Shown piece after piece: positions 32,962 through 45,636 of a stretch of 64,000 bases of DNA; position 1 is the stretch's first letter; every line of letters begins with the position of its first letter. This stretch comes from Choanephora cucurbitarum (Eukaryota; Mucoromycota; Mucoromycetes; Mucorales; Choanephoraceae): contig JAIWNI010000085.1 of NCBI GenBank assembly GCA_025331435.1, positions 1 through 64,000 of the forward strand. The letters are read 5' to 3'. The translations under genes were made by a program, and so were the position numbers. The notes beneath the pieces are model-generated. The model saw only the letters and a list, made by a program, of their open reading frames with translations, searched no databases and was not told the origin of the DNA.

Positions 32962-35013
32962 ATGAGCTTCAAAGAATCAAGTGAGAACATTGAATCCGAC
33001 GAAACACATCATATTGGAAAGTCCAATATTAAAGAGGGACCTTGCATCAGTCGTATTTCAAAAGAGCATTCATATGAATATGATTTTATCTCACGTCGAA
33101 TACAAACAGATCTGTTAGGCATACCTGTATTCATTGACGAGAAACGGAATTGCTTTATAAGTCTTTCAGAAGCCTTTCAACATGCAGAGGAAGATCAGGA
33201 AGGTGTTCCTGAGCCTGGCAGAAGTCGTCCGTGGCCCTACTGGAGCTACATGATAAATAGCTTTAAAAACTTGTTTTTAACATTCTATTTTAATTGGACG
33301 GTTATTTTCACAGCACCAATCAGTTCAATGGCTATTCTGCTTGTCTTTCCTTCCACTATGATTTTCCTTATCCTCTTTGAGGTTTGCTTGAAAGTATTCA
33401 TGGATAAGCTTGGCGGCTCCAAAATAGTAAGATATGTTAGTCTGAAATATGGTCAAGGCTTCAGTGCTATTAATTGGGGTAACAGTTGAAAAATATAGAA
33501 AAGAGTTATTTATTGATATTCTATCACTAACAAAAAAAGGCAGGTGCACCTGAGATGTTGTTATCAGATACATCTGCAAAACTAGTTATGAGCACATTAC
33601 CATTTCTAAGCAAGCCCGCTAAAGTTGTAGATGTTTCAGGTTGTCGACAACGCACTTTTGATCTCTCAATTGCTCAAGCTTTTGTGCTTTTATCTTCACT
33701 AATTTATGAACGAGATGACGAAAAAGTCAAAGAAGCTTATAATTTGTGCCATTTGCTGAAGAAAGAAGATGCTTCCTCAACAAACAATTCACACATTAAA
33801 TACAAAATTCAAAGTGAAATGAAAGAGCATTTGTGGAAATCAGAAGCTCGTATTCGACAAATGGCTCAAAATTGGGGCTTACACTTTGCAGGTGTATCAG
33901 AGCTCAAATCATTAGGTGGGCCTTTTTGTGGCATATTCTGGTCGGAAGAGCACTCGTTTATTGTTGTTGCTTTCAAGGGTACAACGCCTAATAACTATGA
34001 GGAATTTCTAGTGGACGCGACCTTTCAGCGCACAGATGCTCGATCTTTTCTTTTTGGGTGTGTTCATGAGGGTTTCTATGAATCTCTCTTTAGCACTACA
34101 GGATTTGGTCATCAAGACATACGCGACCCTTATGGCGCAATTGTTTCGGCTGTTCAGACAAAGGCAGCACAGCTTCAGGAAAAACTGGGGACGAATGAGC
34201 CTATTCAATTATGGATCACAGGCCATTCATTAGGAGCAGCTTTAAGTTCGCTTTTGTTTGCTCGATGGCTGAAATGCCCAGAAGACCTTTCTCATCGCCT
34301 CGTAATGCGTGATTGTTATATAATCGGTACGCCTGCAGTGGGCGATAGTGACTTCGCATCTACGTTTTCCTCTCATACCAACTTACCCATCACCAGATCC
34401 TCCACACTTTGGCGAATTATCAACAAAAATGATATTTTTACTCGTCTACCTCCAGGTTACGATAGCAAATCATGCGGTAAGACGACTTTTAAGTTTACTT
34501 CTACGAATTTTGAACCTTATATGGTTGTAAGGGTTTTTTTCTTCTCCTTAATATTTTCCCTTAAATTTGATTTTAGGTCATTTCATGAACGACAACGATT
34601 TTTTCAACTATTCTCATATTGGCCATGCGATCCAGATAACGCATTCGTGGCAGACAAAACCACTGAGATCATATCCATCAAGCTATCAGCCTCCTATGCA
34701 AGTAAATGTTGTGACACATCAACATGAACATATGCAAACCTTGGTTGCACAGCAGCACAAACAACCTGCATTGCCTGACTTACCTAAATGGGTCACATTC
34801 TTGTTAGGAAAGCCCTGGTTACAACAGTGGCTACCAGATGAAAATCCTATTCAAATCGTTGAGAGGCTTTATCCTTTTTTCTTGAAAGATCATATCCCTT
34901 CACAATATTTCCATGGGCTTGAAAGAGCACGTATCTACTATAAAAAAGAACAAGAGATACTACATCAACGCCAGTTGGAAAGGGAAGTCTGTTCGCTTTC
35001 ATTTGAGAAATGA
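32962..35013 (+). CDS. Membrane-anchored class 3 lipase
   Basis: Serine lipase of the alpha/beta-hydrolase class 3 family. Exons 32962-33478, 33544-34476 and 34577-35013 give 628 aa. In the second intron the in-frame donor is GTAAGA after TGC G at 34477; a later GT leads to a stop. A hydrophobic region of about 45 residues (LFLTFYFNWTVIFTAPISSM, then ILLVFPSTMIFLILFEVCLK) lies at residues 110-155, so the protein is likely membrane bound. The nucleophile elbow is WITGHSLGAALSSLLF. The oxyanion region FIVVAFKGTTPNNYEEFLVD, the catalytic-Asp region IGTPAVGDSDF plus INKNDIFTRLPPG, and a later His (IGHAIQITHSW) are present. The substrate is unknown; the diacylglycerol or lipid-droplet lipase type is plausible. 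Confidence 0.8.
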
Positions 35014-35051
35014 TTGCGTTTATTATAAAAAACGAAGAAAAAAAGAAAAAA

Positions 35052-38000
35052 CTATTGCTGTTGTTGTAAAGATCCAAAGGCTTCTTCTACACGAGCTTTC
35101 AATGAAGGGGTATCATACATGATATTAGCCAAGTCATGTAAATCCACTGTATCTAACAAATAGATGGTAACCTTAGGTGCTTGTCTTGTACCAGTTGCCT
35201 AGAATGAATAAAATAACATAATTAAAAAAAGAAGATTTGACAACCCCTCTATTTCTGCGTGTTTTACCTTGACAAGTGGAAACAGTTTATCACCTAACAA
35301 TTGTTTCTTTTCATGAATAGGCTTGCCTTCTATAGAAAGTAAAAGTTGCTCAATTTCTTTACTACGGGGTTGCTGTCCGGTGGCTGTTTGAACCACAGGA
35401 GCTGTGCTGGTTGCTGACATTGTTGTTGTGTTTGTTGTTGTATTGGTAGCACCAGCATTAGCTGAAGCTGAAGTAGTGTTAGTGTTAGTAGTAGCTTCAG
35501 CAGCTTTTTGGTTGTTCATCAAATTTTCTTGCGTTAAGCTTGCTGGCTTAGTGGTAGTAGTAGTACTTGAATGAGGTGTTTTCTGAACAGTAGAAGGTGC
35601 TAGTGGTGGTGCTATAATAGGAATTGCTTTTGATTCTCTAACAGGTTGAACAAAAGGTGGCGATGTGTTATGTTCACGTTTTATAGAAGGAGGTAAAGAT
35701 GAATTATAATAAGGCTGCTGTGGAGGCGAAGGCATAGCAATCATGGTAGACTGTCTATTATTCAGGGCTCGACTACTATACAGTTCTGTTAATACCATAT
35801 CAACAAAATAGAACCCGAGAAAGAAGAACCTACTTCTTAATGGCATAGTCCATGCCTAAGCTCTCTTCATTCTCATTTTCTTCTTCACTATCTGATTCGT
35901 TACAGGTGTTCAAAGCTTCTAAAGCCAATTCAACTTTATCGCGCAAAAAGTCACGATTGAATAGACAGAGAGATCTTTCCTTTCTCTTCAAAGTCAAAAG
36001 CATATCAACAATGTCACTGGCAATTTTCCCTTGATAACCACATTGTCTAACAGCATCTTCCAGCTTAATACGTTGTATATTGGCACTTGATTCAGTCATG
36101 ACAGATTCAAGCGAGCCTCTTCTGCGTAAAGTAGGACGACCATTGTGGCCAAAGTTAATTGCAGATGTTTGTTGCTGAGAAGGAGGGCCTTGCTGAATGC
36201 TCAGGCCGGAAGCAAGTGAGACAAGTGATCTGCCAGTGCTTGTACCCGAACCTGGAGATGAATTAATATGGTGTGTTGCATCTGAGATCTATTTTATCAA
36301 ATAATTCAATATCGATCAATGTGCGTGTGTAAGTGTATTTTACCTTTCTTTGCGGTAAATTAATTGTGGCAGGATGCATCGAAACTGGCTTTTGACCGAT
36401 CGAAAGATCTCTTAAGTTCATATTGATGCCTAATTCATCCACATTGTCGATGCCAAGACCATTTATGGGAGCATTAGAAGGTACTAATTAATCAAGGATT
36501 AGCATTTGTTCTAGTCGCTTTTGTGCACAACTATTTACAATTCATGGATCGTTGATCAGGGATATAATAAGGTTGTTGCTGCTGTGATTGAGTCATGTTA
36601 CCATTAAAATGATTATAGTTAGAATGATGATAGCCGTTTTCATTCATATGTTTATTGGTATTGTTCTGGTGTTGATAGTGGTGACTCATTATAGGTGTAC
36701 TGTTGTTGCTGGTATTATTCGAATGATGGTGGGTGTGATGGTAGTTATTATTATTGCTGTTAGTGGTATTATTGTTGTTGTTATTAGTGTTATTGTTGTT
36801 TCTGCCTTTTCGAGGCTCGTGATAAGCAACAGCCAGAGGGCGACTACCAAGCATGGCACCGTTCATTGCTTGTAAGGCTGCTGCTGCTTCTTCGGACTTG
36901 CCGTAGCTAACAAAGCCATATCCTTTAGATAAGTGAGTAGCTGGATTTGACATGACTCTGGCCGAAATAATTCGACCAAACTTTGAAAATGCTCGATTTA
37001 ATTCTAAACTAGTAATTTGAGGATCAAGATTTTTGACATAGAGATTCATGATGTCTACAGATTGTACAGTGTCCTCTGAAAGCTACGACAAAACTCAGTC
37101 GAAACTCCTTAGTCTCTATAGTCTCCAAAACCTACCTCTTCTCTTCTTTGCTGTTGCGGTTGTGGTTGTTGCTGTTGTTGTGTGTATTGTTGCTGCTGTT
37201 GTGTGTATTGTTGCTGTTGTTGTGGTGGTTGCGGTTGTGGTTGTGGTTGCGGTTGCGGTTGTTGGGGTCTTTTAAGCATATAAGGAACGACAGATCTATG
37301 TTTTTGAGAGAAAAGAAAAAGAAAGTTATCAATAAAAAAATAGGCTCCTTAAACACTTTTTTTTCTTGTGTGCAAGTCTCTTCAGGCTTTTACGAACTGA
37401 AGCCTTTCTCCTTTTTTTTTCTTACTTACAATTTATGCCCATCCAATAATTGATCATTCTATTTTAATTGCAAAATTCGATGTCAGTTATCCGAACCATA
37501 TAACACATTTTTTTGTTTTACCAACTGAGCTTCAGCATCATCTGAATTGTGTTGAAAAAAGAACTGCACAAACGCAGTTCCTCTAAATGCACCGTCCTTC
37601 ATCACACACTTGCATAAATTCAGTGGACCATATGAACGAAATACATCGTAAAGCTTGTTATCATCAAAATAATCAGGCAAACCATTCACCTTTAGTAAGA
37701 CAGCACTTGCTGTGCGATCCAGTCTTTTTTCTTGATACATCTGAAGTTCTAGTTTAGCTTTGTTTGTGAAAGTGAATCCATTATAGAGTGAGTAGGCTCT
37801 ATCAGCTAAATCATTATCGCCTCTGTTAGTCTGATAACTATATCTCAACCATCAAAAGTTACCATATCTTCGGTGGCTGAAACGCAATTGACCACAGTTA
37901 TTCTCTCGATCAAGTACAATTCTAACACAAGACGGAACACACATAAGAAAATGAAAAGCAATAAAGAAGCTTCTGACTTACTCAATAGGCATGCAGTGCT

Positions 38001-38202
38001 GAAGTAATGTGCGGATATCATTTTCCCTTACATTATCAGGTAACTTGCTTAAAAATAATGTGTCTGACACAAGACAGTCTTTCAGTTCAGGGGAATCATA
38101 GGCACTGTGGTGAGTTGTGCTGCTACTGTTATTACTTGAGGTACGAGCCAAACTAGGCTTACGCTTTGGTGGTAACTTAATCACGGGCTTTAATACTGCC
38201 AT
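35052..38202 (-). CDS. Three-RRM, MLLE-containing RNA-binding protein (Rrm4-like)
   Basis: Ten exons (38202-37982, 37921-37863, 37805-37507, 37458-37430, 37295-37136, 37082-36539, 36483-36344, 36288-35834, 35775-35268, 35198-35052) join to 853 aa; the donor at 37506 (GTGTTA) is the weakest. RRM1 (DTLFLSKLPDNVRENDIRTL), RRM2 (AVLLKVNGLPDYFDDNKLYD), a Pro/Gln-rich linker, then RRM3 (NLYVKNLDPQITSLELNRAF, SKGYGFVSYGKSEEAAAAL). A poly-Asn tract follows. Two MLLE-like segments come next: a divergent one (KIASDIVDMLLTLKRKERSL, RDKVELALEAL) and a C-terminal one (KKQLLGDKLFPLVKATG, KVTIYLLDTVDLHDLANIM, LKARVEEAFGSL). Three RRMs plus C-terminal MLLE domains is the plan of Ustilago Rrm4, which links mRNA to moving endosomes; four-RRM poly(A)-binding protein is the alternative. 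Role inferred. Confidence 0.8.
36700..36800 (-). repeat. Poly-Asn (AAT/AAC) trinucleotide tract in the Rrm4-like gene
   Basis: Runs of AAC/AAT codons interspersed with Thr and His (NNNNTNNNNNN style) form a low-complexity linker between RRM3 and the MLLE-like region. Confidence 0.75.
37142..37275 (-). repeat. Gln/Pro-coding repeat between RRM2 and RRM3
   Basis: Coding-strand CAA/CAG/CCG repeats give PQPQPQ followed by two QQQQQYT units and another PQPQ block within one exon. Length variation between strains is likely. Confidence 0.75.
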
Positions 38203-41047
38203 CTGTCTACAAGATTAACCAAAAGCGTTAGTGCTGTCTTTCTTCTGGTCATCAGTTTGTTTGCGTTTTAGAAAATAAATTCCATATGTTTACCTTTATT
38301 TATTTATTGTTACCTTTTTTCTTAGCTGAACGAATAGAGAAAGAAAAGAAAGAAAAGAGAGAGAGAGACCAAGAAGAAAAACAAGCTTGTGTGTTAGAAA
38401 ACAGTTACAAGAAGGATATGAATATCAATATGTAATAGTATGAAGAAAAAAAAAAGGCACGAACCAGAGATTAAAAAAAGGGGGCGAAAAAGAAAGTAGA
38501 AATATCGGACTTTAGAAGTTTAATTCAGTCTGAGATGCGGCAACAAGAAAGCACAGGACATTTAAGTTAACTTTGAAAGGAAATAAAATTCATATCCAGG
38601 CAACTTACTAGCAGCCCAAACTTCTCTGCCATGATAGTACATGACAGAATATTACGTAAAGTATTTACAAATAGCTCTATTCGGTCAGATATAGATGGTA
38701 TTTTCCACTTCTTATGCACTCATTGAAATGCTTTAGGGTCAAAGCATAGTTAGCATTGAATTTTGATTAGGGATAGCTAATTAGAATAAATAAAACAGTC
38801 TTATTGAAACTACCAAACACTTTAGAAGCAAAAGACCTCAAGAAGGAGTGATAGAATCTAAATCATTGATGCTTTATATTTTCCTTAATACAGAATGTGT
38901 ATATATTTTAAAAAAAGGTACTGCTACGCTTGAATGCTACAAAGATAATCAATAGCAACGCTCGATCTTGTCTAAAGCACTCTTTGCCATTTAGTGGGCT
39001 TCATGTAGCATAATACTATTTGAAGCTGCTGATGAAAAGAGAAAAAGAAAAGATGAATAGTAAAATAAAAGTTTAGAATAAAAACAAAATAAGCCAATGC
39101 TGCATAATCTATGAATAGATAGATGTTAATACGTAGTTACAAAATCAAGAGCAAATGGCAACAAGGGCTATAGATATTACCATGAGGTGTAAGGAAAAGC
39201 TGATATTAGTTGAAAATATACATAGTGGCCTGATTCAATGTAATACATAATCGCTTACTAAATTTAGACAGGAGTAAATGCAAACGCTTTAGAAAGGAAA
39301 GATCTAGAAACTAGAGAACCAAGTAGCTTACTGAAGTGAAACAGTTTCATGCTAAACATGATTAATTAGCTGTCATGCTTTGTTTTATTCAATCCCTTTT
39401 TTGCTTTCACAAAGTGCCTTTTTTTTTATCTCTATCATCACTTCAGTCTCTCGGCATAGCAAATCATATTGGGGAGAGATTTTGTCTCCAAAAAAGACCT
39501 CAATATCATTCTTATTTGTTCATTTCTTTTTTCTTTCTTATCAAGTTTTACATTGCAGATGTCTTAAAGCTTATTACAGCAACAAATGTGAGGATGAAGC
39601 TTTGTATTTAACACTTTGCTTTTTATTCCTCTCTTCTTTCTTCAATTCAGAAAGGGCAAGCCTTAGCCCATCCTATCCTGACAAGCAATTTACTTTACCA
39701 GCTCATTACCTATATCTTTGAATCGCAATTGATACAAGGCTCTTTCATAGATTACACTTACAACGAAGTCACAGCTCCATATCTTGTTCTATTCTCATTC
39801 AATAGACTAAGTGCTTTCTTCATAGTTAATCAGTATTGATTCGCTATTGATTGATCTCAACAGGTTTCATTTCTGGCATTTCAGTATTGCAAATATCCCT
39901 TCAAAGCATCTATGCTCCATGAAGAGTGTGCCGAAAAAAGTGGAAAGCATTCTTCTCTTGAGAATAAAGATAAAAACAAAGCCCTCAAGCTTCTTTATTT
40001 TGGTCTGAACGAACAAGCAAGCAGCTAAGAAAGCGACGTGCTTTGTCTTTATCTCAAGCAATCTTTGATTTTCTATATGTCATCCGAGACAAGTAAGCCT
40101 GTTAATACTGTACAAAGAAATTGTCAGCTTTTCTTTCTTATCTTACTTGAGCACCTTAATCTATGCAAAAATAATCTATAGTTATGTTGAAAGCAATAGC
40201 TTAGAAGAGGCATAATACCACTCCCTCTCTAGCTAACACAGGTTTGACGATGTGATTGAACAGCGAATTGTTTGTCACTATTCGTTAGCATATATAAAGT
40301 AAATAAAATCATCATTATGTTTTCGTTACGTCCTTTGTTTCATTTATTGACAAGAAGCTAATGCAGCAATTCTATTGCTCAAAGAGAAACTATTCTTATC
40401 AACAAGTCGACCATCGTTTTATTTAGCTCATGGTACATCGATACATCTGACACCAAGACAAGATGAGTGTCTGATTTACTAGTAACCTATGTTTTGCAAG
40501 TCTACTTGTAGTGAAAGACGTGGCTACTAGCCTGTCCATATAAGACATTCTCTGTTTTTGCTCAAAATAACACACTTCCTTTTGGATGAACTTTGTTCAG
40601 CAGCAGCCAATGATTGAATATCAATGGCTTGAAGCTGACTCGCTTGACTTGGGTGTTAATTTTGATATAAGTTTTAACTAGTCCAGGCTTAACCTCAAGC
40701 ATACATGCGAGAGATTTATTGGTACTTTTTTCTCTTTAAAGAGAACAAGCCTTTCTCTTTTTTTTTGCTAGTTGTATCTTCCATCATAGAAAAAGCCCGA
40801 ATCATCATCTAGTGAGCCTCTTTCCATTCTTGTTTATGCAAAAATTATAATGCCTTTCTTTATGTCTGAACCCTTTTTCTATATATTCTCTCCTTTCTAA
40901 TTAGTATTTTCGGTAATGACATACCTGGTAATGTTTTTCATCTTTTTAGATATGCAAATCTTTGACTTACTGATTTCTAGAACAGTCTGCTTTTGGGATT
41001 ATGTATTCAGGAGAAATTTGATTTGACACAAAAGAAGCAGGATGAAT

Positions 41048-41217
41048 CATCAAGAGACTCAATAACCTTCCATCTTTTTCGAGACATGTAGGGTTTTGGT
41101 TATTGAGTGACCCTAGTAAACTCTTACATGTCTCGAAAACTCTACATGACCTTTTATTGGGCAAAATTAAAACTCCTGGGCGTTGAAAAAGATGGAAGGT
41201 TATTAAGTCTCTTGATG
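41048..41217. repeat. Nested inverted repeat with alternative pairings
   Basis: Outer arms 41048-41080 and 41185-41217 are complementary at 32 of 33 positions (arm begins CATCAAGAGACT). Inside, TTTTCGAGACATGTA (41076-41090) pairs perfectly with 41125-41139, and ACTCAATAACC (41057-41067) pairs with 41098-41108. The pairings overlap, so the folds are mutually exclusive. There is no transposase. It could be a small nonautonomous element, a palindrome formed by fold-back copying, or a hairpin RNA source. Confidence 0.75.
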
Positions 41218-41221
41218 AGAA

Positions 41222-41809
41222 AACCTATAGCACAAAATTATAAAAAGCAGCAGGATACCAATCAATAAGTACCTTAAAACGACCTGTATTGTCCACCTTA
41301 AATTCAATGTGAAGGGTTTTCCACTCACAACCTTTTACTTTACCGAAACAGATAGCTTTCAATCGAATACATCGACTTTCTGTTAATCTAACTAGATTGA
41401 CGATTGACATCTAATGTGATAGATGCATTGGTGTTGCATATTTAGTATCGATTGAGAGAACTTACTTCCATAATAGGTATATCAGAAGATGAAGTAAATA
41501 AAAACTTAGTTGTAACAAGTCAGCATGGGGTGGTTTGTTTACATACACTGAAACTATCATGTAGAGGAGCATGACCTGAAAAGAAACAAGTTACGCAGAA
41601 TAATCTGGCCTTCCATCGATGAAGTAGCATAAGTACCTTAATGAGAAGTGGCTGTACACAGCAAATGTTTTGGCTAACCTCACCTACCATATCAGGGCGT
41701 ACAGCTTCAAAGAGATACCTTTCTATCATTTTTATCGTTTCTAACCTATTTTTCCAACTTCTATTTACTTTGCTGTTTATTAAGGGCAATATTTTAGTCA
41801 TCTTACGTG
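41222..41809 (-). pseudogene. Unrecognised exon-like remnant abutting the inverted repeat
   Basis: Minus-strand segments bounded by plausible splice sites read MTKILPLINSKVNRSWKNRL, then MIERYLFEAVRPDM, then FTSSSDIPIME before a GTAAGT donor, and after a TTAG acceptor MSIVNLVRLTESRCIRLKAI and KGCEWKTLHIEFKVDNTGRF. The middle exons cannot be joined without a stop. The 3' part runs straight into the inverted repeat, and a further coding-like piece (HPASFVSNQISPEYIIPK) lies on its far side near 40970-41050. This suggests a gene broken by the repeat. The family is not recognised, and a working gene with exons I misread is possible. Confidence 0.35.
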
Positions 41810-44800
41810 TTGTTTGTACTCCTTTATATACTCTTTTCTAAACGAGGTAAAATCAAAGATAAAGAAAGCAAAAATCAACATAGACAGAGTCATGCTTTAG
41901 ATCAAAGATATGGGTATAGGCGTCCATCTTCATTTGATTACGCGTTTCAAGCTATCAGTTCATTAGTGAGTAGCAAGTGCTTTCAAGTGGAGAATGCTCT
42001 TCAAAGGCAAAGAAAAATGAGGCTCATTGTCGTCAAGCACTTTGACAAACTAGTAGGAAGGAATTATTACTGCTTAACAAATGCTCTCTTGGAACTTAGA
42101 TTTAGATCAATGTGTGTTTTGCTTTTAAAAGAAAGCAACAAAATATTATGTTACAACTTTTTTTAGAGTTCCAGGAGTCAAGACATCTTCATTCACATTT
42201 CAGTGTTTGTGGTTACTACAGCAGTGTAAAACAAAAACCGTTGAAGCTTAGCATTAAATAGCTGAGAGATAACGATTATTTTTACATTTTAGACCGTTTT
42301 AAATTGGTTTATGAACATGAAGTAATTGTGGAAAGGTTATCTTGGGATGAAGCTTTTCTTTCATTTGATGTGTGTCGCCATGAGAGGGCACTTTTTTTTT
42401 GTATGCAATGCAGCGCTAAAGTCAAATTTATACTGTATTTATTTGTACATCTTTAAGAAGTAGCATGCCAACCACGACTTGCTTTTTATCTTGTTTCTGG
42501 TACTAGATAGGTTGCCTCATTACTAATAACTTTTACAACTTTCGAAAAAGAAAAACTGGACAGAGATCAACTGGATCACTTAGATAAAGAAAAAACATTT
42601 GCAGATACTATATGGCACAAACAATCTTAGGACACAAACAGACGATCATAGCTGTAATGATATCCTTATTGAATAGCTTTTGGCAACAAATAGGCGGTTG
42701 ATATACATAAGGAAGATTCGGTAATACTAGAAAAATGAAGCAAGTAAATCTATCTCAAACACAAAGGTCTTCTCACGATCGATGTGTTTTGAAAGTAAAC
42801 AAAACCCTGTAACAAACTCTATTCATATGAGATAAGACTGCTTTGTCAAATCAGAGACGCATTGTAACAGAAACTCAAAAGTCTATCAGTTGTAAGCACT
42901 AAACCGTTACAAGTATATCAACAGAAAAGAAGAGCAAAAACCTTTTACATAGCTGTATATCTTCTCAAGAAATCAAACGCAAATTACTGATAAAGCTCTC
43001 ATTTCTATTCGAAAATGTTGACACTCTTGACATTTGCATTCTTAATTTGAGTATACTTTCGTCTAAAAGAATTTCATGATTAATTTAGACATGTTTCTGA
43101 AACAAATACCCTCGCATTAGCTGCCTACTGTATGACTAAAATATCAATGGACTACTTATCTTTATGATAAAAGCTCAGAACTGTTGTGTCAATGCATTTA
43201 TGTGCAATTCGATGGTTAGCTAAAAAGCAAGAATTGAGAGACTCTGGTATGTAGATATGAGATAAAACTTGTAATGGAATCCTTCATTGCTTGTATATAA
43301 AAACATGCCTCTCTCGTGAGGCCAGAACATGTGTTTTGAGGCTGGGTTCTGACTAAAACATGAAAAAAAAAGAGACGGAAACTTCGGAAAGAGACCGCGA
43401 CATAAGGATGCATCAGGTCAAGCAGTGACTGAGAGAAATTCAAAAAAACAATCTTTCATTCGTGTATGGTTTTGGAAACATGAAAGTTTGAAAGGGAAAA
43501 GAGCAGTTTCCAATTACTTTCCAAAGAGCCTACTTTGCCACAAGATGAAACAGATACAAGCGATTCAATGCAACAGCAGATACATGGTCTCTTTTTTCTC
43601 AATTCAAGAAAAATAAATTTTGCAAATCTTTTACCAAACTGGTTTTTGTGTATGTCTATAAAAAACTTCATATACAAATTCAATTGCAAAGCCGACGTGT
43701 CAACCAAAGAAGAAAAAAAAGATTCTATCGGCATTTTTGATTTCGTATCGCCGCACAGATACGGAACGTCAAGTTTTAATTCTTATGTAACCAGCGTTGT
43801 TCGGCGTACATATAAGATATATTGATTTGTACACATTGTCTGGCAGTCTTAGTCTTAAATAGTTAGTTTAGATACAACTGGATACCAACAGAACATTCTA
43901 TTGGCATAGAGCAGAAAGAGCAGTTGATGGATTTTGTTCCTTTTAGCATTGAAGTATATGATTTAATCGCAAACTTGATCCAAGCTCTTGTATATGCACA
44001 TGTATTTGAGTGAGGAGCAGCAAATAAAGATGTTTAGCACGAAAATAGTTCAACAAAATTAAAGATCTTGATCTTAAACCTAACTCCTTCTCGAGTTTCT
44101 ACATCTGATGATAAATATCTTACTTTCTTCTTTTTGATCAGAGATTTAATTTCGCTTAAAAGTTTGTTTAACCAATATTCAAGTTTGATAAAGTGGCTAT
44201 GGGCCAATTCAAGGTGACTATCATAGTCGAAAAGCAATAGAATATCAAGCAAGAGATCAGCTTGTATAAATCAGATGATTTTGTGAATTTTTGCCTTGCT
44301 TGATCTGCAAGCACTTCTCCAAGTAAAGACACAGGTCAAACAAATAAAAAGCTGACAGCCAAATCAAAGTCAACCCCGAACCATGGGATTTTCATAAAAG
44401 AAAAATCTGTTTGGTATTGTTACCCAGACCAACTTCATCCGTGGACATTTGTTCAACCCTAGTGAGCTAGTTTTTAAACCATTATTATCAACATGATGTG
44501 AGAAACGGATCTTATCTGATCTTTATGTGATTATGGTAGTACATGAATCCAACACCTCATTTTATTCGTCTTGTTTGACTATGAAGTAAACTCATCTATA
44601 TTTTTCAATTCTTCAAGAATAGCCTTCCTATTTCTCTATTAAACGGGTGATGTTAGGCAAATAAATACTAACGTACCAATTTTGCATTGTACCTGTTTGC
44701 AAATCAAACAAAACAAGGTCGTATGATTTTATAAGAGTAGTACGGAAAAACAATCAACACATCTTGAGTATCTTTTGGACTGCTGTATCCAAAACTGGAA

Positions 44801-45636
44801 ATATTTATTGTATGATTGTATGTTATTTAGTACATATTTTCCAAGGGTAGTTTAGGCTAGTTTTTTTTTGTTCAATGTCGTCCTTAAAAGGAAAGTGATG
44901 CCATATGTACTCCGTAAAAAAAGGAAGAAGATGAAACTTGTTTAACTTCTCCTCATGATAGCAACGAATGCCTTACATGTACAAAATAATGATTTTGACT
45001 ATATACATCTTGCTATGCAAGGTTAAAATCAGATCATGCACGATGTTCATACTCTGATAAACCACGGACTTCGTGTATCTCATTTACATCAGATAACAGA
45101 TAGTCTCTTTTCAATTCGATCTCCAAATTGCAATCTCACTGGTCGAATTTGTTTGTTCTGTTGCTAGTAGCTCAGTCTTAAACTCAATTGAAATGTGTTA
45201 CACAATGTAATAGTTATTTGTATTCACAAGGCGATCAAATACAACTCTTTTTTGTACAACATAGAAGTCTGATTTATCTGATTTTTTTCGGACTTTTACC
45301 TTTAGAAAAAAAATTTTCCTTCATCATTGAAGCAAAATGCAGGGATAGAGAAGAATCGTATAAGGCAAAAAACTCAATTGACTGCTTTGTAAGTTATATG
45401 TGTTTTTTTATTAACAAGAAAATTCTATTAAAAGGAACTAATAGCTGGCTACAACATAATGCAGATAGTAGTAAAAGGCAATTATGAACTAGTGAACACT
45501 TGGCTCACAAGATAACATTAATGAGATTAAACATACGAGTGGGGGAAAGAGAATTAAAAAAGAAGAGGGATATGAAGTCTATATGATAATTTTGAGTTGT
45601 TGGGCTTTGTAAGAGAGATTTGACAAAGCAAGATCC

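Larger units (their letters stand above)
38203..45636. other. Nearly gene-free 7.4-kb region
   Basis: Very AT-rich with homopolymer runs and a GA-rich stretch at about 38340-38370. Apart from the exon-like remnant (41222-41809) and the nested inverted repeat (41048-41217), I found no exon series, tRNA or transposon gene. Isolated protein-like frames at 42271-42400, 43535-43825 and 44034-44252 have no start or splice support. It may be old transposon debris, regulatory DNA for FTR1, or noncoding transcripts. Confidence 0.5.

Noticed and set aside
37048..37453. Val/Leu-rich plus-strand frames
   Set aside because: They are antisense translations of the Gln/Pro repeat exon of the Rrm4-like gene.
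41048..41217. CRISPR-like or tandem array interpretation of the repeats
   Set aside because: The copies are inverted, not direct, and there are no regular spacers; the organism is eukaryotic.
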